From Roseovarius indicus (GTDB lineage Bacteria > Pseudomonadota > Alphaproteobacteria > Rhodobacterales > Rhodobacteraceae): 64,000 bases of DNA. A program made the translations under genes and the position numbers. This document shows, in pieces, positions 10,127 through 18,351 of this stretch. The stretch is taken from contig NZ_CP031598.1 of assembly GCF_008728195.1 (NCBI RefSeq), positions 4,526,001 through 4,590,000 on the forward strand, written 5' to 3'. Under the pieces are notes generated by a model, which worked only from the letters and a program-made list of their open reading frames with translations, did not search any database and was not told the origin of the DNA. How positions within the stretch are numbered: position 1 is the first letter of the stretch; each line of letters opens with the position of its first letter.

Positions 10127-10142
10127 TTAAGGAATGCTTAAC
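10127..10142. promoter_or_regulatory. CtrA-type binding box TTAA-N7-TTAAC
   Basis: TTAAGGAATGCTTAAC is an exact match to the alphaproteobacterial CtrA consensus (TTAA, seven bases, TTAAC). It lies 193 bases before the leftward kinase gene and 220 bases before the rightward receiver gene, in non-coding DNA. Binding is inferred from the match only. Confidence 0.6.
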
Positions 10143-10183
10143 ACTTTTTAATTGTGCATTCAGGCCACACCCCTCCTTACCTT

Positions 10184-10226
10184 ACGGCAAGAAACCACAA
10201 GCACCTGACGGCAAGAAACCACAAGC
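10184..10226. repeat. two perfect 19-base direct repeats, period 24
   Basis: ACGGCAAGAAACCACAAGC occurs at 10184-10202 and again at 10208-10226 with no mismatch, separated by five bases. The period of 24 bases is slightly over two helical turns. It may be a tandem operator or a recent slippage duplication. Only two copies are present, so it is not a CRISPR array. Confidence 0.7.
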
Positions 10227-10301
10227 TCAAAAAAGGTGCCCGTTTCCTGCCGCATTTCGGCCAGAAAGAACAAACAGAATACTCAAATCTGCCACACCCT
10301 A

Positions 10302-10315
10302 ACCGAAATTTCGGT
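10302..10315. promoter_or_regulatory. 14-base perfect palindrome before receiver gene
   Basis: ACCGAAATTTCGGT is a perfect palindrome 47 bases before the GTG start at 10363, in an AT-rich stretch. Its placement and symmetry fit an operator for a dimeric regulator; none is identified. Confidence 0.4.
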
Positions 10316-10362
10316 GCAATTTTCGTAAAAAAACAACCAAAGGGTAAAGAACGAGGGCGCCG

Positions 10363-11331
10363 GTGATACGGATTCTGAGCATTGAAGACGATCTGATCAT
10401 GCAGGACATGATCGCAGCCACCCTGGAAGCCAAGGGTGGCTACCGGGTCGACTTTGCCGACACGGGCGCGCAGGGCCTGACCATGCTGTCGGAAGGTCTG
10501 CGCAAGTTCGATTGCCTGCTGATCGACGTCAACCTGCCCGACATGACCGGCATCGGGTTCCTCGAAAACGCCCGCGCCCTGCGCGGCTACGACGAGACGC
10601 CGATGATCGTGGTCACCAAAAGCGACGACGAGACGACCATCGTCGATGCCTTCTGCGCCGGGGCCACCGACTTTCTGGCAAAGCCGTTCATCCCGTCCGA
10701 ACTGATCGCCCGGCTCAGCGTTGCCCAGCCTCAGACGCGCCAGCGCTCCCACGACGTTCCCGCGCCCCGGCGCCAGACATTGCCTGCCGTGGCCGGCGTC
10801 ACCGCACCATCCTATCGCAGCAGCGACGTCTTCCTGAACTTCCTGCACAGCCTCGATCCCGGGCAGGTGCGCAAGACGACCCTGATCGCGGTCGACCACC
10901 TCGCCGCCCATGACATGGCGGCCGCCCACAGGGATCCCGAGAATGTCGTGGCCGCCGTCGTCAACGCCATGAGCTTCGTCTTCGACGGCCAGCTGGTGAT
11001 CTGCACCTCGATGACCGAGCACCAGGTCGTTGCCGCCCTGTCCGCCCGCCCGTCGGAGACGCCGCTGATGCTGACCCACCAGCTTGTCGAGCGGATCCAG
11101 GTCACCCACCGGAACGCCGGCGGCTGGACACCGGGCATCGTCGTCGGCAATCCGATCACGCCGTCGATGTTCTTTGCCGATGAACCGCTGCGCCTGCTCG
11201 AACGGGCGCTTCTCAGTGTCGAGCGCCGTCGCCGTGCGGTGGAATCGGACCGGAACGTAGAGAACGGGCTGCCAATCGGCGGGCGAGCCGGCATGAGGGG
11301 GCGTATCCGCACGGCTGACGACTTCGCCTGA
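10363..11331 (+). CDS. response regulator with degenerate GGDEF-like output domain
   Basis: A 322-residue protein. Residues 1-120 are a receiver with ILSIEDD, phospho-acceptor Asp55 in LLIDVNLPD, switch threonine in IVVTKS and lysine in FLAKPF. The C-terminal 170 residues have no recognised DNA-binding domain; the end (PGIVVGNP, then a helix rich in L-L-E-R-A-L) resembles the last part of a GGDEF fold, but no GG[DE]EF motif is present, so cyclase activity is not expected. The GTG start follows GAGGGCG. The same architecture recurs at 13570-14538. It is the first rightward gene from the CtrA-box region, 41 bases before the next kinase. Confidence 0.85.
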   Translation: MIRILSIEDDLIMQDMIAATLEAKGGYRVDFADTGAQGLTMLSEGLRKFDCLLIDVNLPDMTGIGFLENARALRGYDETPMIVVTKSDDETTIVDAFCAGATDFLAKPFIPSELIARLSVAQPQTRQRSHDVPAPRRQTLPAVAGVTAPSYRSSDVFLNFLHSLDPGQVRKTTLIAVDHLAAHDMAAAHRDPENVVAAVVNAMSFVFDGQLVICTSMTEHQVVAALSARPSETPLMLTHQLVERIQVTHRNAGGWTPGIVVGNPITPSMFFADEPLRLLERALLSVERRRRAVESDRNVENGLPIGGRAGMRGRIRTADDFA

Positions 11332-11372
11332 AAGGCCGGACCGGATTATGAGATTTGTAATTGGTGAAAAAG

Positions 11373-13436
11373 ATGGTATCGAGTTTAATCAGTGACGTTA
11401 CGTCAAGAAGATTAACCGCGACACGCGGACCAAGGCTTAAGACGGTGGAGAGCAGTTTAGAGGGCAATACCTCCAGGGCCGATGAGGGCACCGTGGCGCG
11501 CGAAGCGTTGTCGGGTTCCGAGGACATCGGGCCTGCGGCGCTCGTGGCCACCCACACGTCCGATGTCACCCTCGTCTCCGACAACACCGGTCGCATCGTC
11601 TGGGCCAACGGCGCGTTCGAACAGCTGACAGGCTACAGCGAGGCGGAATATATCGGCCAGAAGCCCGGCGACCTGCTGCAGGGCCCCGAAACCGATCCGG
11701 CCACCGTCCGGCTGGTCAGCCGCAAGCTCGCCGTCCATGAACCCGTCGACGTCGAAATCCTCAACTACACCAAGTCCGGCGAGCGATTCTGGCTCAACAT
11801 GCTGATCAACCCGGTCTTCGGCCCCGATGGCAGGCTGACCAACTTCATCGCAATCCAGCAGGACATCACCCGCCACAAGCTCACCGAGGTCGAACTTCAG
11901 CGCAGCCGAGACCAGCTGCGCATGGCGCTCGACTACGGCGCCCTGCCCATCTGGGATCTCGAGCTTGGCACCGGCCATTGCGAGTTCTCCGATAATTTCG
12001 CGCCCCTGCTCGGAGGCACCCCCGGGGAGGGCGGCCAGTTCAACTTCGAATGGCTGATGCAGCGGTCCCACCCGACCGAGCGGCGCGGGCTGCGCCGCGC
12101 CATGCTGCGCCACGCCGCCGGCGAGGATCTCGACGTGACCTGCCGCATGCGCCAGATCGACGGCACCTGGATGTGGCTGCGCCTGCGCGGCCGCATCGTG
12201 CTCGACGAAACCGGCTTCCCGGTGCGCAGTCTCGGCGTCGTCAGCGACATCACCAAGATCCAGTCCGAACGTGTCCGGGCCGAGGAACGCGACCGCCGCA
12301 AATCCGAGGCGCTGGCCCACACCACGCATGAAATCCGCAATCTTCTCAACGGCATATCCGGCACGACCCAGGTCCTGCTCTGGTCCGACCTGTCCGAAGA
12401 ACACGCCAACCTCGCCAACCGGATCCGGAAGAACTGCGACATCCTGCACGAGCTGGTGAACCACACGCTCGACCTCTCCCGCATCGAGGCCGGCCTGCTC
12501 ACGCTTCACCCCGAACCCTTCGTCGTCTCCGGCCTCGTCGACGAGGTGCGCGACACCCTGATCGACCAGGCCGAGAACAAGGGCCTGCAACTCGTGGGCT
12601 GCACCGGCCCCGGCGTGCCCCGCCGCGTCATGGGCGACCGCGGCCGCCTCCGCCAGGTGCTCATCAACCTCACCGGCAACGCCGTCAAGTTCTCGACCGA
12701 CGGGCAGGTCTGCGTCTGTGCCGACATCACGCCCGCCGGCGACATCTCCTTCACGGTGCGCGACGACGGCCCCGGCATCCCCGAGGCCGACCAGCCGCAC
12801 CTGTTCGAACGTTTCCGCCAGGTCGATGACGGCCGCAGCGGCGAACGCGAGGGCTCGGGCCTCGGCCTGGCCATCTGCGCCGAGCTGGTCCGCCTGATGG
12901 GCGGCTCGATCGCGGTCGAAAGCAGCCCCGGCAACGGCGCCACCTTCCGCATCGTGCTTCCCCTCGAACGGGTCGAAAGCGACGACGCCGCCGAAACGAC
13001 CTCCGACACCGACCGCCCCGAGGAAATCCTCGACATCGCCATGGGCGATGCCCGGGTCCTGCTGGCCGAGGATGACGAGATCTCACGCGGCGTCATCACC
13101 GAGATGCTGGCCCTGATGGGCATCACCAACCTGCGCGCGGTCGACAGCGGCGACATCGCCGTCGGCGCCGCCAGCCAGGAACGCTACGACCTGATGATGT
13201 TCGACCAGAACCTCCTCGGCATGAAGGGCGCCACAGCCGTCCACACCATCCGCAACGGCGCCGGCCCCAACCGCCGCACCCCCGCCCTGCTGATGAGCGG
13301 CAATGTCAACGATCTGCCCGACAACATGCCGGGCAACGTCTCTGTCCTCTCCAAGCCCTTGGAATGGCAGAAACTTATCCGTCTGGTCAGCGATCTGGTG
13401 ACCGGAACGGAGCCCGTCGAAGACAAGAGCGCCTGA
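11373..13436 (+). CDS. PAS hybrid sensor histidine kinase with LOV-like PAS
   Basis: A soluble hybrid kinase of about 687 residues: PAS1 (about 55-165), PAS2 (about 175-290), HisKA (His319 in HTTHEIRNLLNG), HATPase (LTGNAVKFS, DDGPGI, GSGLGLAI) and a C-terminal receiver (LLAEDDEIS, phospho-acceptor in MMFDQNLLG, lysine in LSKPLE). PAS1 has the LOV-type stretch LLQGPETDP and a sequence like the LOV core, but the photoactive-cysteine segment (consensus GRNCRFLQG) reads GQKPGDLLQG, so no flavin adduct is expected. The H-box is unusual: RN replaces the common RTPL. The ATG at 11373 is preceded by GGTGA; in-frame GTG (11364) and TTG (11361) are alternatives. Confidence 0.9.
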   Translation: MVSSLISDVTSRRLTATRGPRLKTVESSLEGNTSRADEGTVAREALSGSEDIGPAALVATHTSDVTLVSDNTGRIVWANGAFEQLTGYSEAEYIGQKPGDLLQGPETDPATVRLVSRKLAVHEPVDVEILNYTKSGERFWLNMLINPVFGPDGRLTNFIAIQQDITRHKLTEVELQRSRDQLRMALDYGALPIWDLELGTGHCEFSDNFAPLLGGTPGEGGQFNFEWLMQRSHPTERRGLRRAMLRHAAGEDLDVTCRMRQIDGTWMWLRLRGRIVLDETGFPVRSLGVVSDITKIQSERVRAEERDRRKSEALAHTTHEIRNLLNGISGTTQVLLWSDLSEEHANLANRIRKNCDILHELVNHTLDLSRIEAGLLTLHPEPFVVSGLVDEVRDTLIDQAENKGLQLVGCTGPGVPRRVMGDRGRLRQVLINLTGNAVKFSTDGQVCVCADITPAGDISFTVRDDGPGIPEADQPHLFERFRQVDDGRSGEREGSGLGLAICAELVRLMGGSIAVESSPGNGATFRIVLPLERVESDDAAETTSDTDRPEEILDIAMGDARVLLAEDDEISRGVITEMLALMGITNLRAVDSGDIAVGAASQERYDLMMFDQNLLGMKGATAVHTIRNGAGPNRRTPALLMSGNVNDLPDNMPGNVSVLSKPLEWQKLIRLVSDLVTGTEPVEDKSA

Positions 13437-13569
13437 CCAAGCGAAACCCCGCCGAAACCTGCAACCCTGACGGTGCAATGCCACGAAAAGGCCCAAATTG
13501 CGCCCTCAATATGAGCGACGGGTCACTAAACTCTTAAGAGATTGCCCCCGTTCACGAAATGGAACCAGT

Positions 13570-14538
13570 ATGATGAGAATTCTTGCCGTTGACGATGATC
13601 CCGTATTTCGCGAGATCCTCGAGTCCTACATGGACAGGCTGGGCTATTCAGACGTGACCTACGCCGTGTCGGGCCCCGACGCGCTTCAGAACATCCAGAA
13701 GGCACAGCAGCCGTTCGACTGCTTCCTCTGCGACATCGAGATGCCCGGCATGAACGGCATCGAGCTGGTGCGCAACATCCGCTCGACCGAAGCCGGCAAG
13801 CGCGCGCCCGTGGTGATGATCACCTCGATGGGCGACCGCGAAAGCGTCGACGGCGCCTTCCAGGCCGGCGCCATCGACTACCTGTCCAAGCCGCTCGACA
13901 TCAACCAGCTCCGCGGCCGCCTCAGCGCGGTCGACCGGATCGTCCGTGAAAGCCGCCGCTTCGAGTCGATGAAGGCGATGCTGCGCGACCACGACGCCAT
14001 CGAGCAGGGCATGCGCGATTTCGACGAGCCGGTGGCGCTCAACGATGTCGACGGGGTGATGCACTACGTCGCCGTCAAGAACTACCTCGAAACCGTCGGC
14101 CGCCTGCGGATGATGAACCACGCCGCCATGTGCCTGCACATCCGCAACGCCGAGAAACTCTTCGGCCTGATGACCCGCACCGCCTTCATGGACATGCTGG
14201 GCGACGTGGCCGAAACCGCCCATGGCGAGCTGCAGACCATGCACCACATGTTCGCCTATGCCGGCTCGGGCGACTTCGTCGTGCTCCTCCCCCGTCTTGC
14301 GGCGATCGATCCGGGCGAATTCGAAGCGCTTGTCAACGTCGCGCTCGACCAGTTCTACGATCAGCTCGACGAGCCCGACGTGATGCGTCCGGTCGTGACC
14401 TGCGGCCCGGTCGTGCGCCCGTCGCTCCTGCAGTTCGGCGACCCGGTGAACATGCTCGAGAAGGCCCGCTCGCTGGCCCAGTTCCCCCTGCCGCACAAGA
14501 CACAGGTCAAATCAATCCTTCAATCCGCCAGAGCATAA
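13570..14538 (+). CDS. response regulator with degenerate GGDEF-like domain
   Basis: A 322-residue protein of the same build as the one at 10363. The receiver (1-125) has ILAVDDDP, the phospho-acceptor in FLCDIEMPGMNG, the switch threonine in VMITSM and lysine in YLSKPL. The C-terminal half has a beta-strand/helix pattern like a GGDEF fold (FAYAGSGDFVVLLPR where GGDEF would lie, later CGPVVRPSLL) but lacks catalytic GGDEF and inhibitory-site residues. The ATG at 13570 follows GGAACC; the frame extends upstream to 13498 without a ribosome site. It lies 12 bases before the Hpt gene and is likely co-transcribed. Confidence 0.87.
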   Translation: MMRILAVDDDPVFREILESYMDRLGYSDVTYAVSGPDALQNIQKAQQPFDCFLCDIEMPGMNGIELVRNIRSTEAGKRAPVVMITSMGDRESVDGAFQAGAIDYLSKPLDINQLRGRLSAVDRIVRESRRFESMKAMLRDHDAIEQGMRDFDEPVALNDVDGVMHYVAVKNYLETVGRLRMMNHAAMCLHIRNAEKLFGLMTRTAFMDMLGDVAETAHGELQTMHHMFAYAGSGDFVVLLPRLAAIDPGEFEALVNVALDQFYDQLDEPDVMRPVVTCGPVVRPSLLQFGDPVNMLEKARSLAQFPLPHKTQVKSILQSARA

Positions 14539-14550
14539 ACGGGAGCAGTC

Positions 14551-14916
14551 ATGACACAGGCACAGATGCAGGATCTCGATCAGATCATGGCCCAGAGGCT
14601 GGCCAAGACGCGCGATCTTTTCCTCAAGATTTTGTCCGAACGCGACCGCGAAATCGTCGACGCCCGCCGCAAGGTCGAACAGGACGAAGCGCCGATCGAC
14701 CGCGGCATGGCCGAGATCCGCTCGGTCTATCACCGGATCGCCGGGTCGGCCGGCTCGCTGGGCTTTGCCGAGTTCGGCGATCTCGCCTCGACTTTCGAGG
14801 CCACGATCGACAGCCTGCGCGAAGCGCGCCGCACGGACGACACCGGCTGGGCCGCCGTCGTCCGCGATTCCGAGATCTTCCGGGCCCGCATCGCAGAGAT
14901 CCTGGAACGCCGCTGA
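14551..14916 (+). CDS. Hpt (histidine phosphotransfer) domain protein
   Basis: A 121-residue, mainly helical protein. VYHRIAGSAGSLGFAEFGDLA matches the Hpt signature (H-x-x-x-G-S-A-x-x-x-G), so His61 is the expected phospho-acceptor. It would move phosphate between the hybrid kinases' receivers and stand-alone receivers, completing a His-Asp-His-Asp relay. The start follows GGGAG at good spacing, and an intrinsic terminator lies 40 bases after the stop. As the only Hpt gene in the island it is probably a shared hub, although phosphotransfer partners cannot be read from sequence. Confidence 0.9.
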   Translation: MTQAQMQDLDQIMAQRLAKTRDLFLKILSERDREIVDARRKVEQDEAPIDRGMAEIRSVYHRIAGSAGSLGFAEFGDLASTFEATIDSLREARRTDDTGWAAVVRDSEIFRARIAEILERR

Positions 14917-14956
14917 TCACCGGCATTTCACGCAGATTTGAGTAAATGGCATCGAT

Positions 14957-14993
14957 CCCGGCCCGCCAGACGCGTGGGCCGGGTTATTTTTTA
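14957..14993 (+). terminator. Rho-independent terminator after Hpt gene
   Basis: CCCGGCCC (14957-14964) pairs perfectly with GGGCCGGG (14976-14983) around an 11-base loop and is followed by TTATTTTTT. This ends the rightward signalling operon before the protease operon. Confidence 0.88.
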
Positions 14994-15075
14994 CTATGCG
15001 AAATCACTAACTCGGGCTTACTGTTGAGTCTGGTTTAACCGCATGCATCGCGACTCCCGGGGAGGATGACACTTG

Positions 15076-17262
15076 ATGCGCGGCCTGTTGGTGGTTTTGA
15101 TCTTCGGTATTTTCCTGTCTGCGCCTCAGCGCGCGGTATCGGAAACTCGCGCCCTTCTGATCGGCGTCTCCGACTATGACGATAGCGCCGGTGTGGCCGA
15201 CCTCAAGGGCCCGGCCAACGACGTCCGCCTTCTGAGCACAACCCTGCGCAACCGCGGCATCGACGACCTCATCGTGCTGGCCGACGGCGTAGAGGGCGGC
15301 GCACGCCCGACCCGCGCCGCGATCCTCGATGCCTTCGCCGCGCTCGCGGCCTCCGCGCAGGACGGCGATTTCATCTACATTCATCTCAGCGGCCACGGCA
15401 CCCGGCAGGCCGACCGCAACGGCGACGAAACAGACGGCCTCGACGAGGTCTTCCTGCCCGCCGACACCGCCCGCGCCGAGGCCGGCGCCGGCGCGATCCC
15501 CAATGCCATCACCGACGACGAGATCGGCGCGGCGCTCCATGCCATCCGCATGACCGGCGCCGATGTCTGGTTCGTTCTCGACAGCTGTCATTCCGGCTCC
15601 GGCACCCGCGCGGCCACACCCGGCACCGTGGCCCGCTTCGTCGATCCGGCCACGCTGGGTGTCTCCGTCACCCCCGCTCACCAGGTCGAGGACGCCACCG
15701 ACCCGGCCGAGGGGCCCGAACCGCCGGGCGGCTTCCTCGCCTTCTACGCCGCCCAGTCCACCGAACTGGCCCGCGAGGTGAACTTCGCCGAGGCCGAGGG
15801 CGGCGACGACTGGTACGGCCTCTTCACCTCCACGCTCGCCGCCCGGCTTCAGGACGACGCGGCGCTCAGCTTCCGCCAACTCTTCCAGGCGGTGCTCTCC
15901 GACATGAACGCCGGCCACGTGCCGGGCGCGGCCCGGCTTCAGACACCGCTCTGGGAAGGCAACCTGATCGACGCCGCCGTCTTTGGCGGGCGCGACACCT
16001 CCGGCATCCGCCGCTTTGCAGTGACCGACGACAGCGTCGCCGCCGGCATGGTTCACGGGCTGGCCGAGGGCACGTTGCTGGGGCTCGTCGCCGACGCGGC
16101 CGATCCGGCCGACGCGGTGATCGGCTTCGCCCAGGTCGAAGACCCCGACGCGGCCGAGGCCTTCCTCCGCCCGGTCTCGGCCGACTGCACGCCGCGGGCC
16201 AATGCGCTCTGCGCCATCGAAGGCGCCCTGCCCGCCGAGACCCGCTTCGCCCAGGTCATCGCCCACCCGGTCGACCTCACCATCGCCCTCGCCCGCCCCC
16301 GCGACCTTGCAACCGGCACCCCGCTCGGCGACGACGACCCGCTGGTCCGGGCCCTCGCCGAGGCCGTCACCGCCACGTCCGACGGCACCGGGCCCGGCGT
16401 CACCCTCGCCGACACCGACGCCGATATCGACGTGCTTGCCGCCGATGGCGCGCTCTGGTTCGGCCTGCCCGCCCAGGCCGGCGAAAGCCCGGCGGGCCTC
16501 ACCTGGCATCCGGATGACGGCCCCGAGCTCTCCGCCGTGCTCGCCCGCATCGCCAAGGCCGAAACCCTGGCCCGCATGCTCGAAAACCTCTCCGGCTCAG
16601 GCTCGCTCCTGAACCCGAGCCCGATCAACGTCGAAACCCTGCTCCAGCCCGCCCCGATCGAGGCGCTGGCCGAGCCGGGCAGCGACGTTTCGCCCCGCCG
16701 CGAATGCCGCGCAGCCTACCGCGCCGCCAGCCAGACCGCGCCCGTCGCCCTCGACAGTGGCGCCAGGCTCAAGCAATGCGACGGCCTCGCCTTCCGCGCC
16801 CAAGGCGCCACCGGCGATACGTTCGACGTCAACCGCGTGCATGTCGACGCCCAGTTCTGCGTCCACGCCGCCCACGAACGGATCACCGGCAACCGCAACG
16901 CGCTCGCCCTCGGCCCCGAGATGACCATCTGCTCCGACTGCCCGGGCGGCTATTCCGCCGGCACCGAACGGCTTTTCGTCGTGGTCACCGAGGCGCGCGA
17001 CAACACCGAATCTCTCAATCTCGAAGGGCTCGTCGAAACCTGCGACGCCAGCCCGACACGGGGCGCGGCCACCGATCCGCGCGCCTTTCTCGAAGACCTG
17101 GCCAAGCGCGGGGACACGCGCGGCGCCTTTGGCGGACTTGGCTCCGCCGGCATCTGGGTCGAGGCATGGACCTGGCAAGTACTGCCGCGCCGCGAAGCGT
17201 TTCTGCGCGCGGGGCGGCCCATCAAGCAACCGGAACGCGTGGGGACGCAACAGGATTACTAA
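15076..17262 (+). CDS. exported caspase-like (C14) protease
   Basis: A 728-residue secreted or periplasmic cysteine protease. A signal peptide (hydrophobic core LLVVLIFGIFLSA) precedes a p20-like caspase domain: RALLIGVSDY, LKGPANDV, then catalytic His107 in IHLSGHGTR and Cys171 in VLDSCHSGSGTR. The long C-terminal region (about 300-728) has many aspartates and several cysteines late on (such as CSDCPGG) and no recognised domain; it may be a substrate-binding or regulatory region. GGAGG at 15061 serves the ATG at 15076 or an in-frame TTG at 15073. It is first in a four-gene operon with a trypsin-fold protease 12 bases downstream. The family usually cleaves after basic residues (metacaspase-like) or acidic ones; specificity cannot be read here. 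Confidence 0.88.
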   Translation: MRGLLVVLIFGIFLSAPQRAVSETRALLIGVSDYDDSAGVADLKGPANDVRLLSTTLRNRGIDDLIVLADGVEGGARPTRAAILDAFAALAASAQDGDFIYIHLSGHGTRQADRNGDETDGLDEVFLPADTARAEAGAGAIPNAITDDEIGAALHAIRMTGADVWFVLDSCHSGSGTRAATPGTVARFVDPATLGVSVTPAHQVEDATDPAEGPEPPGGFLAFYAAQSTELAREVNFAEAEGGDDWYGLFTSTLAARLQDDAALSFRQLFQAVLSDMNAGHVPGAARLQTPLWEGNLIDAAVFGGRDTSGIRRFAVTDDSVAAGMVHGLAEGTLLGLVADAADPADAVIGFAQVEDPDAAEAFLRPVSADCTPRANALCAIEGALPAETRFAQVIAHPVDLTIALARPRDLATGTPLGDDDPLVRALAEAVTATSDGTGPGVTLADTDADIDVLAADGALWFGLPAQAGESPAGLTWHPDDGPELSAVLARIAKAETLARMLENLSGSGSLLNPSPINVETLLQPAPIEALAEPGSDVSPRRECRAAYRAASQTAPVALDSGARLKQCDGLAFRAQGATGDTFDVNRVHVDAQFCVHAAHERITGNRNALALGPEMTICSDCPGGYSAGTERLFVVVTEARDNTESLNLEGLVETCDASPTRGAATDPRAFLEDLAKRGDTRGAFGGLGSAGIWVEAWTWQVLPRREAFLRAGRPIKQPERVGTQQDY

Positions 17263-17274
17263 AGGGAGACTACA

Positions 17275-18330
17275 ATGAAATTTCTTACTGCAAGCGCCAC
17301 GGCATTGTCCGTGCTCTGCCTGATCGCACCGCCTGTGGCGGCTCAGGAATCGGCCTTTTCAAAAGTGGCCGTGCCCGCAACGGGAAGCGGCACCTCGGTC
17401 GCCAAATACGTCGTCAAGGAACGCGCCAAGGCCGAGAACCTCGGCGGCGAGGCCGCCTCTCGCATCTACGGCGGCCGCGCCGCCCAGGATGGCGCCTGGC
17501 CACACCAGGTCTCGCTTCACCTGGTCGAACGGCTCGACGGCTCGACAGAAGGGCTCTACGGCTCGCAATTCTGCGGCGGCTCTATCATCGCCCGCCAATG
17601 GGTGCTCACCGCGGCCCACTGCATCGCCGATGACGAGGGGCGCGCCGTCGACCCGGCCACCATCGCGGTGAAATCCGGCGCCACCGATCTCGGCGAGGGC
17701 GACCTGCGCGCCGTCGCAAGCGTGATCGTCCACGAGAACTACGACCCGAGCACCGGCGATGCCGATATCGGTCTGATCCAGCTCACCGAACCCATTGCCG
17801 ACAGCTCCGGCCCGGTCGCGGCCATTCCGGTTCAGACCAACTCGACACAGCTGCCCGACGGCCCGGCCGTGGTCATCGGCTGGGGGATGATGGAAGAAAA
17901 CAAGTTCCCCGTCGACCTGATGGAAACCGATATCGACATCGTCTCCAACGCCACCTGCAACAAGGGCATGGCCGAGGTGTCTCAACGCGACCTGGGGGCC
18001 TTCCTCTTCGTCATCGGCACCGAGAACCGCATCCCGATGGACCGCCTCGAAGAGGCCTATTCCATCATCCTCAACAACTGGGGCGACGCGCTCACCAACA
18101 ACATGATCTGCGCCGGCGTGCCCAGCGGCAAGCGCACCTCCTGCAACGGCGACAGCGGCGGCCCGCTGATGATCAAGGAACCCGACGGCGACTGGCTTCA
18201 GGTCGGCATCGTCAGCTGGGGCCGCAAGCCTCTCGGCTCGAACGAACCCTGCGGGCATGAAAACCTCTACTCTGTCTACACCCGGGTCTCGAACTACTTC
18301 GACTGGATCGCAAGCCACGTGCGCGGCTGA
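17275..18330 (+). CDS. exported trypsin-fold serine protease (S1A)
   Basis: A 351-residue secreted serine protease. The signal peptide (to about residue 23, VAA-QE) is followed by a propeptide of about 40 residues and the activation-type junction SRIYGG (63-67). The triad is His115 in LTAAHC, Asp164 in ADIGLIQL and Ser294 in CNGDSGGPL. The residue at chymotrypsin position 189, six before the serine, is Thr288 rather than Asp, so classic Arg/Lys specificity is not expected. About 30 extra residues precede NNMICAGV. The Arg-Ile activation bond suggests a zymogen; the caspase-like enzyme encoded 12 bases upstream is a candidate activator (inference). The start follows AAGGGAG. Confidence 0.93.
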   Translation: MKFLTASATALSVLCLIAPPVAAQESAFSKVAVPATGSGTSVAKYVVKERAKAENLGGEAASRIYGGRAAQDGAWPHQVSLHLVERLDGSTEGLYGSQFCGGSIIARQWVLTAAHCIADDEGRAVDPATIAVKSGATDLGEGDLRAVASVIVHENYDPSTGDADIGLIQLTEPIADSSGPVAAIPVQTNSTQLPDGPAVVIGWGMMEENKFPVDLMETDIDIVSNATCNKGMAEVSQRDLGAFLFVIGTENRIPMDRLEEAYSIILNNWGDALTNNMICAGVPSGKRTSCNGDSGGPLMIKEPDGDWLQVGIVSWGRKPLGSNEPCGHENLYSVYTRVSNYFDWIASHVRG

Positions 18331-18351
18331 GGCGCGACAAGGAGAAACCGA

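Larger units (their letters stand above)
9935..10362. promoter_or_regulatory. divergent AT-rich control region of the signalling island
   Basis: A 428-base non-coding stretch, clearly AT-richer than its flanks, between the leftward membrane kinase (start 9934) and the rightward receiver gene (start 10363). It holds the CtrA-type box, the two-copy repeat and the 14-base palindrome listed separately. A 70-codon open frame at 10154-10366 is mostly repeat and looks non-coding. No confident sigma-70 promoter was located. Confidence 0.6.

Noticed and set aside
10184..10226. CRISPR array
   Set aside because: Only two repeats with a 5-base gap and no cas genes.
10154..10366. Possible 70-residue gene in the control region
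   Set aside because: Its translation is mainly the duplicated TARNHK repeat plus low-complexity sequence, and it has no ribosome site.
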